Assembly: GCA_030425925.1 (NCBI GenBank)
Contig: JAUHZO010000011.1
Span: forward strand, 62,001 to 126,000
DNA: 64,000 nt
Source of the DNA: Alphaproteobacteria bacterium
GTDB lineage: Bacteria > Pseudomonadota > Alphaproteobacteria > Rhodobacterales > Rhodobacteraceae
Direction of reading: 5' to 3'
Part shown: positions 56,224 to 64,000 of the stretch, piece by piece
How the letters are laid out: each line of letters starts with the position of its first letter
How positions within the stretch are numbered: position 1 is the first letter of the stretch
Program-made: the position numbers and the translations under genes
Notes under the pieces: model-generated
Databases searched by the model: none
Told to the model about the DNA's origin: nothing
The model's input: the letters and a program-made list of their open reading frames with translations, nothing else

Positions 56224-56229
56224 TTAACC
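56224..56229 (+). promoter_or_regulatory. Possible CtrA half-site upstream of the lysis cassette
   Basis: TTAACC lies about 55 bases ahead of the endolysin start, read toward the divergent cupin gene. CtrA controls GTA genes in Rhodobacterales and half-sites are TTAA-rich, but only one half-site is present here and six bases are weak evidence. Confidence 0.2.
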
Positions 56230-56254
56230 AATCCTGAGAGGAGCGTGCGCCGAC

Positions 56255-56671
56255 ATGACGGCAGACGAGATCATCGCGGCGCTGGACCTCGCGCCGCATC
56301 CCGAAGGCGGGCATTACCGCCAGACCTGGCAGGCAGACGGGGACGGCAGGGCCGCAGGCACCTGCATCTACTTCCTGCTGAAAGGAAGCGAGCGCAGCCA
56401 CTGGCACCGCGTGGACGCGGCAGAGATCTGGCATTTCTATGCGGGCAGCCCGCTGGTCCTGTCGGTGTCCGAGACAGAGACCGGCCCGCGGCGGGACATG
56501 ATCCTGGGGCCCGACCTCGCCTCTGGCGCGCGTCCGCAACACGTGGTGCCGCCGCATCACTGGCAGGCGGCGCGCGCGACCGGGGACTGGACGCTGGTGG
56601 GCTGCACGGTCAGCCCGGGCTTCAGGTTCGACGGGTTCGACCTGGCCCCACCGGGATTCGACATTCCCTGA
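56255..56671 (+). CDS. Cupin family protein (DUF985)
   Basis: A 138-residue single-domain cupin of the DUF985 group. The pattern PHPEGGHYRQTW, TCIYFLLKGSERSHWHRVDAAEIWHFYAG, then VVPPHHWQAAR and VGCTVSPGFRFDGF matches the family, with histidines that may bind a metal. Related proteins may bind small ligands. The substrate is not known. A GTAGGG-type inverted repeat follows the stop. Confidence 0.85.
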   Translation: MTADEIIAALDLAPHPEGGHYRQTWQADGDGRAAGTCIYFLLKGSERSHWHRVDAAEIWHFYAGSPLVLSVSETETGPRRDMILGPDLASGARPQHVVPPHHWQAARATGDWTLVGCTVSPGFRFDGFDLAPPGFDIP

Positions 56672-56675
56672 CAGG

Positions 56676-56737
56676 GCGGCGGGGTAAACCCCGCCCTACG
56701 GCGGCCCGAGCGTGTAGGGCGGGGTTTACCCCGCCGC
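56676..56737. repeat. Paired GTAGGGCGGGG palindromes between cupin gene and pgi
   Basis: 56676-56699 and 56714-56737 are 24-bp perfect inverted copies of each other (GTAGGGCGGGGTTTACCCCGCC core), separated by 14 bases. Each copy is itself nearly palindromic. They lie between convergent genes and can fold as one large or two small hairpins, so a two-way terminator is plausible. Confidence 0.85.
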
Positions 56738-56760
56738 ACCTTGACGATCCCGCTGCCGCT

Positions 56761-58341
56761 TCACCCCCGGTTGCGCCGCACGAAATCCACCAGTTGCCGG
56801 GTCGAGCCGTCCTTGCCCTCGGCCCCCTGCTCTCCCGACACCACAGGCCCCAGTGCCGTCGCCAGTTCCTTGCCCAGCTCGACCCCCCACTGGTCATACG
56901 GGTTGATGCCCAGGATCACGCCCTCCACGAACACCCGGTGCTCGTACAGCGCGATGATCTTGCCCAGGGTTTCCGGGTCCAGCCGCGGATAAACCAGCGT
57001 CGTCGACGGCCGGTTGCCCGGGAACACCCGGTGCCGCGCCTGCCGCTCCAGCTCTTCGCCGTCGAACTTGCCCGCAATCGTGGCGCGCGCCGCGTCAAGG
57101 CTGCGTCCGCGCATCAGCGCCTCGGACTGCGCCAGGCAATTGGCCACCAGAAGCTGGTGGTGATGCGCCAGATCCGGCTCGTGCCCCTCGGCCGCCACCA
57201 TGAATTCGCACGGGACCACCCGCGTGCCCTGGTGGATCAGCTGGTAAAACGCGTGCTGGCCATTGGTGCCCGGCTCGCCCCAGACCACCGGACCCGAGGC
57301 ATAGTCCAGATCACCCCCGTCCATCGACACGCCCTTGCCGTTCGATTCCATCTCCAGCTGCTGGAGATAGGCGGGCAGCCGCGCCAGCCGGTTGTCATAG
57401 GGCAGCACCGCGCGGGTCGCGTGCCCCAGCACCTGGTTGTGCCAGATCCCCACCAGCGCCAGCAGAACCGGCAGGTTCTCGGCAAACGCCGCCGCGCGGA
57501 AATGCAGGTCCATCGCCTGCCCGCCGCGCAGGAAGGCGCGGAAGGCCTCGGGCCCGATGGCGATCATCAGCGACAGGCCGATGGGCCCCCACATGGAATA
57601 ACGCCCGCCGACCCAGTCCTCGAAGCCGAACACCCGCTCTGCCGGAATGCCGAAGGCCGTCGCCTTTTCCAGATTCGACGACAGCGCCACAAAGCGCCCC
57701 TCTTCGGGCACGCCCTTGTCCGCCAGCCACGCCTTGGCCGTGCGGGCATTGGTCATGGTCTCGATGGTGGTGAAGGTCTTGGAGGCGACGATGAACAGCG
57801 TCGTCTCGGGCGGGCAGCCGCGCAGCGTGTCGGCGATATCCGCCCCGTCCACGTTCGAGACGAAATGGCAGCGCGGCCCGTCATGATAGGGCGACAGCGC
57901 GCGCACCGCCATGGCCGGCCCCAGGTCCGACCCGCCGATCCCGATATTGACCACATCGGTGATCGGGCCCGCGCGCAATTCGCGCGCCAGTCCCTCCATC
58001 CGGCCCAGCGTCTCCAGCACGCCCGGCATCACGTCCTGCCCGTCCACATGCACAGGGCCGCCGTCGAGATTGCGCAGCGCGGTGTGCAGCACGGCGCGGC
58101 CCTCGGTCTCGTTGATCGCCTCTCCCGTGAACATCGCCTCGCGCCGCGCCGCCACGCCGCGGGCCTCGGCCAGCGCCAGAAGCGCCGCGCGGACCGGCGC
58201 GTCGATCTGCGTCTTCGAATAATCGAAAAGCATGCCCAGGGCCGCACAGCTGAACGCCTCGGCGCGCCCCTCTTCGGCAAACAGCGCGTCGATGCGGCGG
58301 GCTTCAATCCTGCCCGCCAATTCCTTCAGATCGTTCCACAT
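56761..58341 (-). CDS. pgi: Glucose-6-phosphate isomerase
   Basis: A 526-residue isomerase of glucose-6-phosphate and fructose-6-phosphate. The N-terminal catalytic block [17 protein letters not shown], the FVSNVDG segment, and the [11 protein letters not shown] block are intact, as is the C-terminal [12 protein letters not shown]. It is the last gene of zwf-pgl-pgi, seven bases after pgl. Confidence 0.96.
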   Translation of the reverse strand: MWNDLKELAGRIEARRIDALFAEEGRAEAFSCAALGMLFDYSKTQIDAPVRAALLALAEARGVAARREAMFTGEAINETEGRAVLHTALRNLDGGPVHVDGQDVMPGVLETLGRMEGLARELRAGPITDVVNIGIGGSDLGPAMAVRALSPYHDGPRCHFVSNVDGADIADTLRGCPPETTLFIVASKTFTTIETMTNARTAKAWLADKGVPEEGRFVALSSNLEKATAFGIPAERVFGFEDWVGGRYSMWGPIGLSLMIAIGPEAFRAFLRGGQAMDLHFRAAAFAENLPVLLALVGIWHNQVLGHATRAVLPYDNRLARLPAYLQQLEMESNGKGVSMDGGDLDYASGPVVWGEPGTNGQHAFYQLIHQGTRVVPCEFMVAAEGHEPDLAHHHQLLVANCLAQSEALMRGRSLDAARATIAGKFDGEELERQARHRVFPGNRPSTTLVYPRLDPETLGKIIALYEHRVFVEGVILGINPYDQWGVELGKELATALGPVVSGEQGAEGKDGSTRQLVDFVRRNRG

Positions 58342-58348
58342 TTTCAGA

Positions 58349-59026
58349 TCACTCCGCCCAATGCACCTTGGCTTCGTTCAGCACCGCGTTGATCGGCGCC
58401 TCTTCCACGTCCATGCCGCGCGCGGTTTCCAGCGCCGCGCGCTTCTCTGCGCCGAAGATCAGCACATGCTTTGACAACGCCCCGTCCAGCACCCGCGCCG
58501 TCAGCGTCACCCGCGGCTCTTCGGCCCCGGGCGCGCGCATCGCCAGCAGCACCGGCGCGTGGGGGTCCAGCGCCTCGGCCAGCTTGTCCGCGCCGGGGAA
58601 CAGCGACGCGGTGTGCCGGTCCGTCCCCATGCCCAACAGGACCACCGCCAGCGGCAGTTCCGGGATGATCGGCACTTCGAGTTCCGCCAGCGCGTCCTCC
58701 GGCTCCGGCTTTGGCGCGTAAAACGGCAAGAGCCGCGCCTCGGATGCGCGGTTGACCAGCAGCCGTTCGCGCAACAGCCGGGTGTTCGACCGGGGATGAT
58801 CCTCCGGCACCCAGCGTTCGTCGGTCAGCAAGACATCCACCCGCGCCCAGTCCAGATCCGCCGCGCACAGATCGTCGAACACCGCCCCGGGAGACGTGCC
58901 GCCCGGCACGGCAAGCGCCACCCGTTCCTCGTGCCGCAGCGCCGCGCGCAACTCGCCCGCCAGCTGGTTGGCCAGGTCGATGGCCAGCATGTCGCGGTCC
59001 GGATATTCGACGAATTCATAGCTCAT
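58349..59026 (-). CDS. pgl: 6-phosphogluconolactonase
   Basis: A 225-residue hydrolase of the SugC/DevB family that opens 6-phosphogluconolactone. The blocks [42 protein letters not shown] and [18 protein letters not shown] fit the family; length is typical (about 230). The start overlaps the zwf stop by ATGA. Confidence 0.94.
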   Translation of the reverse strand: MSYEFVEYPDRDMLAIDLANQLAGELRAALRHEERVALAVPGGTSPGAVFDDLCAADLDWARVDVLLTDERWVPEDHPRSNTRLLRERLLVNRASEARLLPFYAPKPEPEDALAELEVPIIPELPLAVVLLGMGTDRHTASLFPGADKLAEALDPHAPVLLAMRAPGAEEPRVTLTARVLDGALSKHVLIFGAEKRAALETARGMDVEEAPINAVLNEAKVHWAE

Positions 59027-60477
59027 GGTCTGATCTCCCGCCATTTGCGCCCGTCGCGATGCATCAGCATCAGCGAATCGTCCGGCCCGCTGGACCCGGT
59101 ATCATAGGGTTTCGGCACGTCGCCCCGCGTCTCCCATCCCGCGATCAGCGGATCGGTCCAGGCCCAGGCGGCCTCCACCTCGTCGCCGCGCATGAACAGC
59201 GTCTGGTTGCCGCGGATCACGTCCATGATCAGCCGTTCATAGGCGTCGGGCACATCGGCCGCATCCGGCCCCAGCGCGTCGGCAAAGCTCATGTCCAGCG
59301 GCACGTCGATCAGCCGCATCCCGCCCGGCCCCGGCTCCTTGATGGTCACGCCCAGCGTGATGCCCTCGTTGGGCTGCAACCGGATCGACAGCACGTTGCG
59401 GTGCCGCCCCGCCTCGGAGCCGAAGATCGAATGCGGCGCATCCTTGAACACCACGGCGATCTCCGAGGCCCGCGCCCGCAGCCGCTTGCCGGTGCGCAGG
59501 TAGAACGGCGTCCCGGCCCAGCGCCAGTTCGAGATATGGCATTTCAGCGCGACAAAGCTTTCGGTGGTCGATCGCGGGTTCTCGGCATCCTCGCGATAGC
59601 CCGGCTGGTCGCCATCCGGCTCGTATTGCCCGCGCACGACATGATGCCAGTCCACCGGGTCGAGCGCGCGGATCACCTTGAGCTTTTCGTCGCGGACCGA
59701 ATCCGGTTCGAACCGCGCCGGCGGCTCCATGGCGATCAGGCACAAAAGCTGCATCAGGTGGTTCTGCACCATGTCCCGCATCGCGCCCGACTTGTCATAG
59801 TAGGAGCCGCGCCCGCCCACACCCACGGTTTCCGCCACCGTGATCTGGATGTGGTCGACATATTGTGCGTTCCACAGCGGTTCGAACAGCATGTTGCCGA
59901 ACCGCACCGCCATGAGGTTCTGCACGGTTTCCTTGCCCAGGTAATGGTCGATCCGGTAGATCTGGCTTTCGTCGAAATGCCGCGCCAGCGTCGCGTTCAG
60001 CGTCCGGGCTGAGGCCAGATCGTGGCCAAAGGGCTTTTCCACGACGATGCGGCACTGATCGGTGGCCAGGTCGAACTGGCGCAGACGCTCGGCCAGATCG
60101 CCGAAAAGCGAGGGCGCCACCGAGAAATAGAAGGCCCGCACCAGCCCGGGGCGCACCCGGGCGCGCAGTTCGGCCCATCCCGCCTCGCCCTTTGCGTCCA
60201 CGGTGACATAGCCCAGCCGCTGCAGGAACTGCTCCAGCGTGCCGTCCTCGCAGGCGCGTCCGCCGCCGAATTCCCGAATCGCTTCGGCGACAAAGGCGCG
60301 ATAGCCGTCATCGTCCAGGTCCGAACGCGCGGCACCGGTGATCCGGGCGTCTTCGGGCATCTGCCCGGCACAGTAGCGCCGGAACAGTCCGGGCAGGATC
60401 TTGCGGCGGGCCAGATCGCCGGTGCCGCCAAAGATCACCAGATCGAACGGGTCCACGGGAATGACGCGAGAGACCAT
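59023..60477 (-). CDS. zwf: Glucose-6-phosphate dehydrogenase
   Basis: A 484-residue NADP-linked dehydrogenase that sends glucose-6-phosphate into the oxidative pentose phosphate or Entner-Doudoroff route. The nucleotide-binding VIFGGTGDLARRKI, the EKPFGHDLASA block and the active-site RIDHYLGKETVQN are intact. It leads zwf-pgl-pgi. A perfect LacI-type palindrome lies 116-129 bases upstream, so repression or activation by a carbon-sensing LacI-family protein is likely. Confidence 0.96.
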   Translation of the reverse strand: MVSRVIPVDPFDLVIFGGTGDLARRKILPGLFRRYCAGQMPEDARITGAARSDLDDDGYRAFVAEAIREFGGGRACEDGTLEQFLQRLGYVTVDAKGEAGWAELRARVRPGLVRAFYFSVAPSLFGDLAERLRQFDLATDQCRIVVEKPFGHDLASARTLNATLARHFDESQIYRIDHYLGKETVQNLMAVRFGNMLFEPLWNAQYVDHIQITVAETVGVGGRGSYYDKSGAMRDMVQNHLMQLLCLIAMEPPARFEPDSVRDEKLKVIRALDPVDWHHVVRGQYEPDGDQPGYREDAENPRSTTESFVALKCHISNWRWAGTPFYLRTGKRLRARASEIAVVFKDAPHSIFGSEAGRHRNVLSIRLQPNEGITLGVTIKEPGPGGMRLIDVPLDMSFADALGPDAADVPDAYERLIMDVIRGNQTLFMRGDEVEAAWAWTDPLIAGWETRGDVPKPYDTGSSGPDDSLMLMHRDGRKWREIRP

Positions 60478-60592
60478 GTGACAGCCTTTCCTCTTCGGCC
60501 GGGGCCGGGACAGCCCGGCGCGGGCATTGCGCTGCGCCAGCGCCGTCCCGGATGGCGGTCCGCCCGGTCCGGGCCGGATCTCGCCGCTGCGG

Positions 60593-60606
60593 CGTTAGCG
60601 CTAACG
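60593..60606. promoter_or_regulatory. Perfect LacI-family operator upstream of zwf
   Basis: CGTTAGCGCTAACG is a perfect 14-bp palindrome with the central CG typical of LacI-family operators. It lies between divergent zwf and the radical SAM gene. In Rhodobacterales the LacI-family regulator CceR is known to control central carbon genes; whether it binds here is inference. Confidence 0.7.
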
Positions 60607-60743
60607 AGGCTTCGTTTACCCGACACTGGGGCGGGAGTCTAACACCGTGATGACGCATCACAATGGTGTCAGAAAAAAATTGCAGGGCTGGCCAATCGGG
60701 CAGGACGCGGCATAGCTGTGCCTTACGCCCAGAAAGGATCGAC

Positions 60744-61691
60744 ATGAAAGACAGCGCACCGGCCAATTCCGGAAAGTTCCAGGACCCGCACCTGACCGCC
60801 AGAGGAGAGCCCCGCGCCACCGTGGCGCTGAGCCGACCGCAAACGCTGTGGTTCAACACGGGCACGCTGTGCAACATCGAATGCGCCAATTGCTATATCG
60901 AAAGCTCTCCCAGCAATGACCGGCTGGTCTATCTGACGGCGGACGAGGTGTCGGACTATCTCGACCAGCTGGAGACCCGCGGCTGGGGCGTGACCGAGAT
61001 CGGCTTTACCGGCGGCGAGCCGTTCATGAATCCCGACATGATCGAGATGGCCCGCCGCGCGCTGGCGCGTGGCCACGCGGTGCTGATCCTGACCAATGCC
61101 ATGCGCCCGATGATGCGCCCCCGGGTGCAGGCCGGGCTGCGGGAGCTGCAGCAGGCCTTTGGCGACCGGCTGACCCTGCGGGTGTCCGTCGACCACTGGC
61201 AGGCGGCGCAGCACGACACCGAACGCGGCGCGGGCAGCTTTGCCAAGACGCTGGTCGGCATGCGCTGGTTGCGGGACGCGGGCCTGCGGATGACGGTTGC
61301 GGGCCGCACCGTCTGGGGCGAGACCGAGGCCGAGGCGCGCGCGGGATATGCCGCGCTTTATGCACGCGAGGGCTTTGCCATCGACGCGGACGATCCCGGT
61401 GCCACGGTGCTCTTTCCCGAGATGGACGACACCGTGGAGGTGCCCGAGATCACCACGGCCTGCTGGGACATCCTTGGCAAGTCGCCCGACAGCGTGATGT
61501 GCGCCTCGTCGCGCATGGTGGTGCGCCGCCGCGGTGCGGCGCGGCCCAGCGTGCTGGCCTGCACGCTGCTGCCCTACGACCCGCAATTCGAACTGGGCGA
61601 AACCCTGGAAGAGGCCGAGCGTGCGGTGGCTCTGAACCATCCCCATTGCGCCAAGTTCTGCGTTCTGGGCGGGGCCAGCTGCTCGGCCTGA
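60744..61691 (+). CDS. Radical SAM protein
   Basis: A 315-residue radical SAM protein with the cluster motif CNIECANC (C43, C47, C50) and the SAM-contacting FTGGEPFMNP. The TIM-barrel-like domain is short, and the C-terminus has four more cysteines (in ACTLLPYD, HCAKFCVLGGASCSA) that may hold a second iron-sulfur cluster. The ATG at 60744 has AAAGGA ahead of it. Substrate unknown; the nearest neighbours (nucleoside hydrolase, GNAT) do not settle it. Confidence 0.85.
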   Translation: MKDSAPANSGKFQDPHLTARGEPRATVALSRPQTLWFNTGTLCNIECANCYIESSPSNDRLVYLTADEVSDYLDQLETRGWGVTEIGFTGGEPFMNPDMIEMARRALARGHAVLILTNAMRPMMRPRVQAGLRELQQAFGDRLTLRVSVDHWQAAQHDTERGAGSFAKTLVGMRWLRDAGLRMTVAGRTVWGETEAEARAGYAALYAREGFAIDADDPGATVLFPEMDDTVEVPEITTACWDILGKSPDSVMCASSRMVVRRRGAARPSVLACTLLPYDPQFELGETLEEAERAVALNHPHCAKFCVLGGASCSA

Positions 61692-61844
61692 GCCGACCCT
61701 TGGCCGACCGCGAAACGTCCCCGCGCCGACAGGCTGCGGACCCGGGCCGCGCGCGCCCAACGCAAGCGCTCGCCTATGGCGCATTGCCGCCCTTGCGTCG
61801 CGCGCGCCCACATGCAACCTCTGCCGCAACCCCGGAGAGCGCCC

Positions 61845-62786
61845 ATGACCCCCCGCAAGATCATCATCGACACCGATCCCGGCCAGGACGACGCCGTGGC
61901 CATCCTGCTGGCGCTGGCCTCGCCGGACGAGATCGACCTTCTGGGCATCACCTGCGTGGCGGGCAACGTGCCGCTCGACCTGACGGCCCGCAATGCGCGC
62001 ATCGTCTGCGAACTGGCCGGCCGGCCCGGCACAAGGGTCTATGCCGGCTGCGACCGCCCGCTGGCGCACAGCCTTGTCACGGCCGAGCATGTGCACGGCA
62101 AGACCGGGCTCGACGGCCCGGTCCTGCCCGAACCGACCATGCCGTTGCAGGACATGCACGCGGTGGACTTCCTGATCGACACCCTGCGCACGGCCTCGGC
62201 GGGCAGCGTCACGCTTTGCCCGCTGGGGCCGCTGACCAACATCGCCACCGCGCTGACCCGCGCCCCCGACATCGCGCCCCGCATCGACGAGATCGTGCTG
62301 ATGGGCGGGGCCTATTTCGAAGTGGGCAACATCACCCCCGCGGCCGAGTTCAACATCTATGTCGATCCCGAAGCCGCCCAGATCGTGTTCCGCTCCGGCG
62401 TGCCGCTGACCGTCATGCCGCTGGACGTCACGCACAAGGCGCTGGTGACCGGGCCGCGCAACGAGGCGTTCCGCGCGCTGGGCTCGCGCGTGGGCCGCGC
62501 GGTGGCCGAGATGACCGATTTCTTCGAACGGTTCGACCTGGAAAAATACGGCTCGGAAGGCGCGCCGCTGCACGACCCTTGCGTGATCGCCTACCTGATC
62601 GCCCCCCACCTGTTTTCCGGCCGTCACATCAATGTCGAGATCGAAACCGTCTCGGCCCTTACCCGCGGCATGACGGTGGCCGACTGGTGGCGCGTCACCG
62701 ATCGGGCGCCCAACGCCATGTTCATGGGCGACATCCATGCAGACGGGTTCTTTCAGCTGCTCACCGAACGCCTGGCCCGTCTATGA
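61845..62786 (+). CDS. Nucleoside hydrolase (inosine/uridine-preferring family)
   Basis: A 313-residue ribonucleoside hydrolase. The calcium-binding start IIIDTDPGQDDAVAILLALASP is intact, and HGKTGLDGP plus LVTAEHVHG (active site) and EFNIYVDPEAA match the family. It cleaves ribosides to ribose and base for salvage. An in-frame start 69 bases upstream exists, but CGGAGAG ahead of the ATG at 61845 is a good ribosome site. The GNAT gene overlaps its stop by ATGA. Confidence 0.92.
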   Translation: MTPRKIIIDTDPGQDDAVAILLALASPDEIDLLGITCVAGNVPLDLTARNARIVCELAGRPGTRVYAGCDRPLAHSLVTAEHVHGKTGLDGPVLPEPTMPLQDMHAVDFLIDTLRTASAGSVTLCPLGPLTNIATALTRAPDIAPRIDEIVLMGGAYFEVGNITPAAEFNIYVDPEAAQIVFRSGVPLTVMPLDVTHKALVTGPRNEAFRALGSRVGRAVAEMTDFFERFDLEKYGSEGAPLHDPCVIAYLIAPHLFSGRHINVEIETVSALTRGMTVADWWRVTDRAPNAMFMGDIHADGFFQLLTERLARL

Positions 62787-63229
62787 AGTCGCTCCATCTC
62801 GCCCGGACCGAGGACATGGCCAAGCTGGTGGCCATGGTGGCGGCGTTTCATGACGAGATGGGCTTTGGCACCGATCCCGCGCATCACGAGGCGGCGGTGG
62901 CCCCGCTTCTGGCCGGATCGCCCTATGGTGCGGTCTGGCTGATCGGGCCGCGGCTGTCGCCGGTGGGGTACCTGGTCATCACCTTCGGCTGGTCGGTGGA
63001 GTTCGGCGGCATGGATGCCTTTGTCGACGAGATCTATGTCCGCCCCGCGGTGCGCCGCCGCGGCATGGGGGCCGAGGCGCTCAACGCCATTGCCGCGCGC
63101 CTGAAGGACAGCGAGGTGCGCGCGCTGCACCTGGAAGTCGACCGCGACAACACCGGCGCGCAGGATTTCTACCGCCGCGCCCGGTTCGCCCTGCGCGACC
63201 GCTACATGCTGATGACCCGCCTGCTCTGA
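62783..63229 (+). CDS. GNAT family acetyltransferase
   Basis: A 148-residue GNAT N-acetyltransferase. The acetyl-CoA pyrophosphate loop appears as [16 protein letters not shown], with VDEI ahead of it; [22 protein letters not shown] is the family C-terminal block. It is translationally coupled to the nucleoside hydrolase. Substrate unknown. Confidence 0.88.
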   Translation: MKSLHLARTEDMAKLVAMVAAFHDEMGFGTDPAHHEAAVAPLLAGSPYGAVWLIGPRLSPVGYLVITFGWSVEFGGMDAFVDEIYVRPAVRRRGMGAEALNAIAARLKDSEVRALHLEVDRDNTGAQDFYRRARFALRDRYMLMTRLL

Positions 63230-63290
63230 GCGTTGCCGGTTTTGCCCGCCGCGGCTTTGCACGGCGACCGCTATGCCCTATCTCAGGGGC

Positions 63291-64000
63291 ATGACCCTGC
63301 ACATCCCGTTCGACAACAGCTATGCCCGCCTGCCCGACGGTTTTTTTGCCCGGCTCGGACCGCGCCCCGTCAAGGCCCCGTCGCTGATCGCCTTCAACGA
63401 CGCGCTGGCGGCGATGCTGGGGATCGAAGGGGCCGACGACCCGCGCCTTGCCGCGATGTTCGCCGGCAATGCCCTGCCCGACGGGGCCGAGCCGCTGGCA
63501 CAGCTTTATGCCGGTCACCAGTTCGGCCATTTCAACCCGCAACTGGGTGACGGGCGCGCGCTGCTGCTGGGCGAGGTGGTGGGCCGCGACGGGATCCGCC
63601 GCGACATCCAGCTCAAGGGCTCGGGCCCCACGCCGTTCAGCCGGATGGGCGACGGGCGCGCCTGGCTGGGGCCGGTTTTGCGCGAATACCTGGTGTCCGA
63701 GGCGATGCACGCGCTGGGCATCCCAACCACCCGGGCGCTGGCCGCCGTGCGCACCGGCGAGACGGTGATCCGCGAAACGCTGCTGCCCGGCGCGGTGCTG
63801 ACCCGGGTGGCGCAAAGCCATATCCGCGTGGGCACCTTCCAGGTCTTTGCCGCGCGCCGCGATCTGGATGCGCTGCGCACGCTCTACGCCTACACCGCCG
63901 CCCGCCACGACCCCGACGCCACCGGCCCCGCCGACCTGCTGGCGCGGGTGATCGACCGGCAGGCCGCGCTGGTGGCCGCCTGGCTTGGCGTGGGATTCAT
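63291..64000 (+). CDS. selO: SelO family protein adenylyltransferase (3' end outside window)
   Basis: The first 236 residues of a SelO (YdiU/UPF0061) pseudokinase, which AMPylates protein hydroxyls in the redox response. The start [21 protein letters not shown], the [18 protein letters not shown] block, and [18 protein letters not shown] are characteristic. It runs off the right end of the window, so catalytic residues further on cannot be checked. An in-frame ATG at 63273 would add six residues; AGGGGC fits the ATG at 63291. Confidence 0.93.
   Translation, partial: MTLHIPFDNSYARLPDGFFARLGPRPVKAPSLIAFNDALAAMLGIEGADDPRLAAMFAGNALPDGAEPLAQLYAGHQFGHFNPQLGDGRALLLGEVVGRDGIRRDIQLKGSGPTPFSRMGDGRAWLGPVLREYLVSEAMHALGIPTTRALAAVRTGETVIRETLLPGAVLTRVAQSHIRVGTFQVFAARRDLDALRTLYAYTAARHDPDATGPADLLARVIDRQAALVAAWLGVGF

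Noticed and set aside
56173-58392. A 739-codon plus-strand frame across the cupin gene and pgi
   Set aside because: It overlaps two well-identified genes and the inverted repeat between them, and has no domain.
1-64000. tRNA and rRNA genes
   Set aside because: No sequence with a T-arm GTTCRANNC plus matching acceptor stem was seen in any intergenic gap.

Overview
The window is a 64 kb stretch of high-GC chromosome (about two thirds G+C by eye) from an alphaproteobacterium, most likely a Rhodobacterales (Roseobacter/Paracoccaceae-type) genome. The evidence is the gene order and gene style: zwf-pgl-pgi, surE-pcm-nlpD facing tatABC-DUF815, trpGDC-moaC-moeA-lexA-comEC-gltX-gltA, a GAAC-N7-GAAC LexA box, a gene-transfer-agent-type holin/endolysin pair, and many start/stop overlaps (ATGA, GTGA). 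No rRNA, tRNA, CRISPR array, integrase or transposase was seen. Both ends cut genes: a MoxR-type ATPase at the left and selO at the right.

Layout. 1-8.3 kb: MoxR ATPase, then a surface-glycan-like island (glycosyltransferase, sulfotransferase, a large fused protein, an FkbM methyltransferase, a second glycosyltransferase) and a hydrolase-fold-like protein. 8.4-20.4 kb: housekeeping genes pyrC and dnaB; cobalamin genes cobT-cobS-cobC; alr with a MlaE/MlaF-PqiA-like lipid-transport set; radA and cvpA. 20.4-22.0 kb: two lower-GC genes of unknown function lying between cvpA and purF. 22.1-33 kb: purF, small conserved genes, surE-pcm-nlpD, DUF815 and Tat translocase, a WYL regulator, class I aldolase. 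33-38 kb: cytochrome P450 coupled to a membrane alpha/beta-hydrolase, ccdA, a divergent polysaccharide deacetylase. 38-48.6 kb: tryptophan genes with ung embedded, molybdopterin genes, lexA, comEC, gltX, gltA. 48.8-51.2 kb: a 708-residue acidic repeat protein followed by an array of ACCAGT hexamers. 51-56 kb: PaaG-like crotonase, VOC protein, ccmF-ccmH, and the GTA-type lysis cassette. 56-64 kb: cupin, pgi-pgl-zwf with a perfect LacI-type operator upstream, radical SAM protein, nucleoside hydrolase, GNAT protein, selO.

How the parts work together. Most genes are core metabolism. Units with a shared job are the NDP-sugar/sulfate-type glycan island, lower-ligand assembly of cobalamin, Mla-type lipid transport, Tat export, cytochrome c maturation (ccmF, ccmH, and ccdA elsewhere in the window), and the oxidative pentose phosphate/Entner-Doudoroff entry (zwf, pgl, pgi). 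The most unusual material is non-coding: three loci of long, nearly perfect palindromes sharing a CG-N-CG centre, copies of a 23-bp motif at gene 3' ends, and GTAGGG-type palindromes, one of which lies inside the ccmH coding region.
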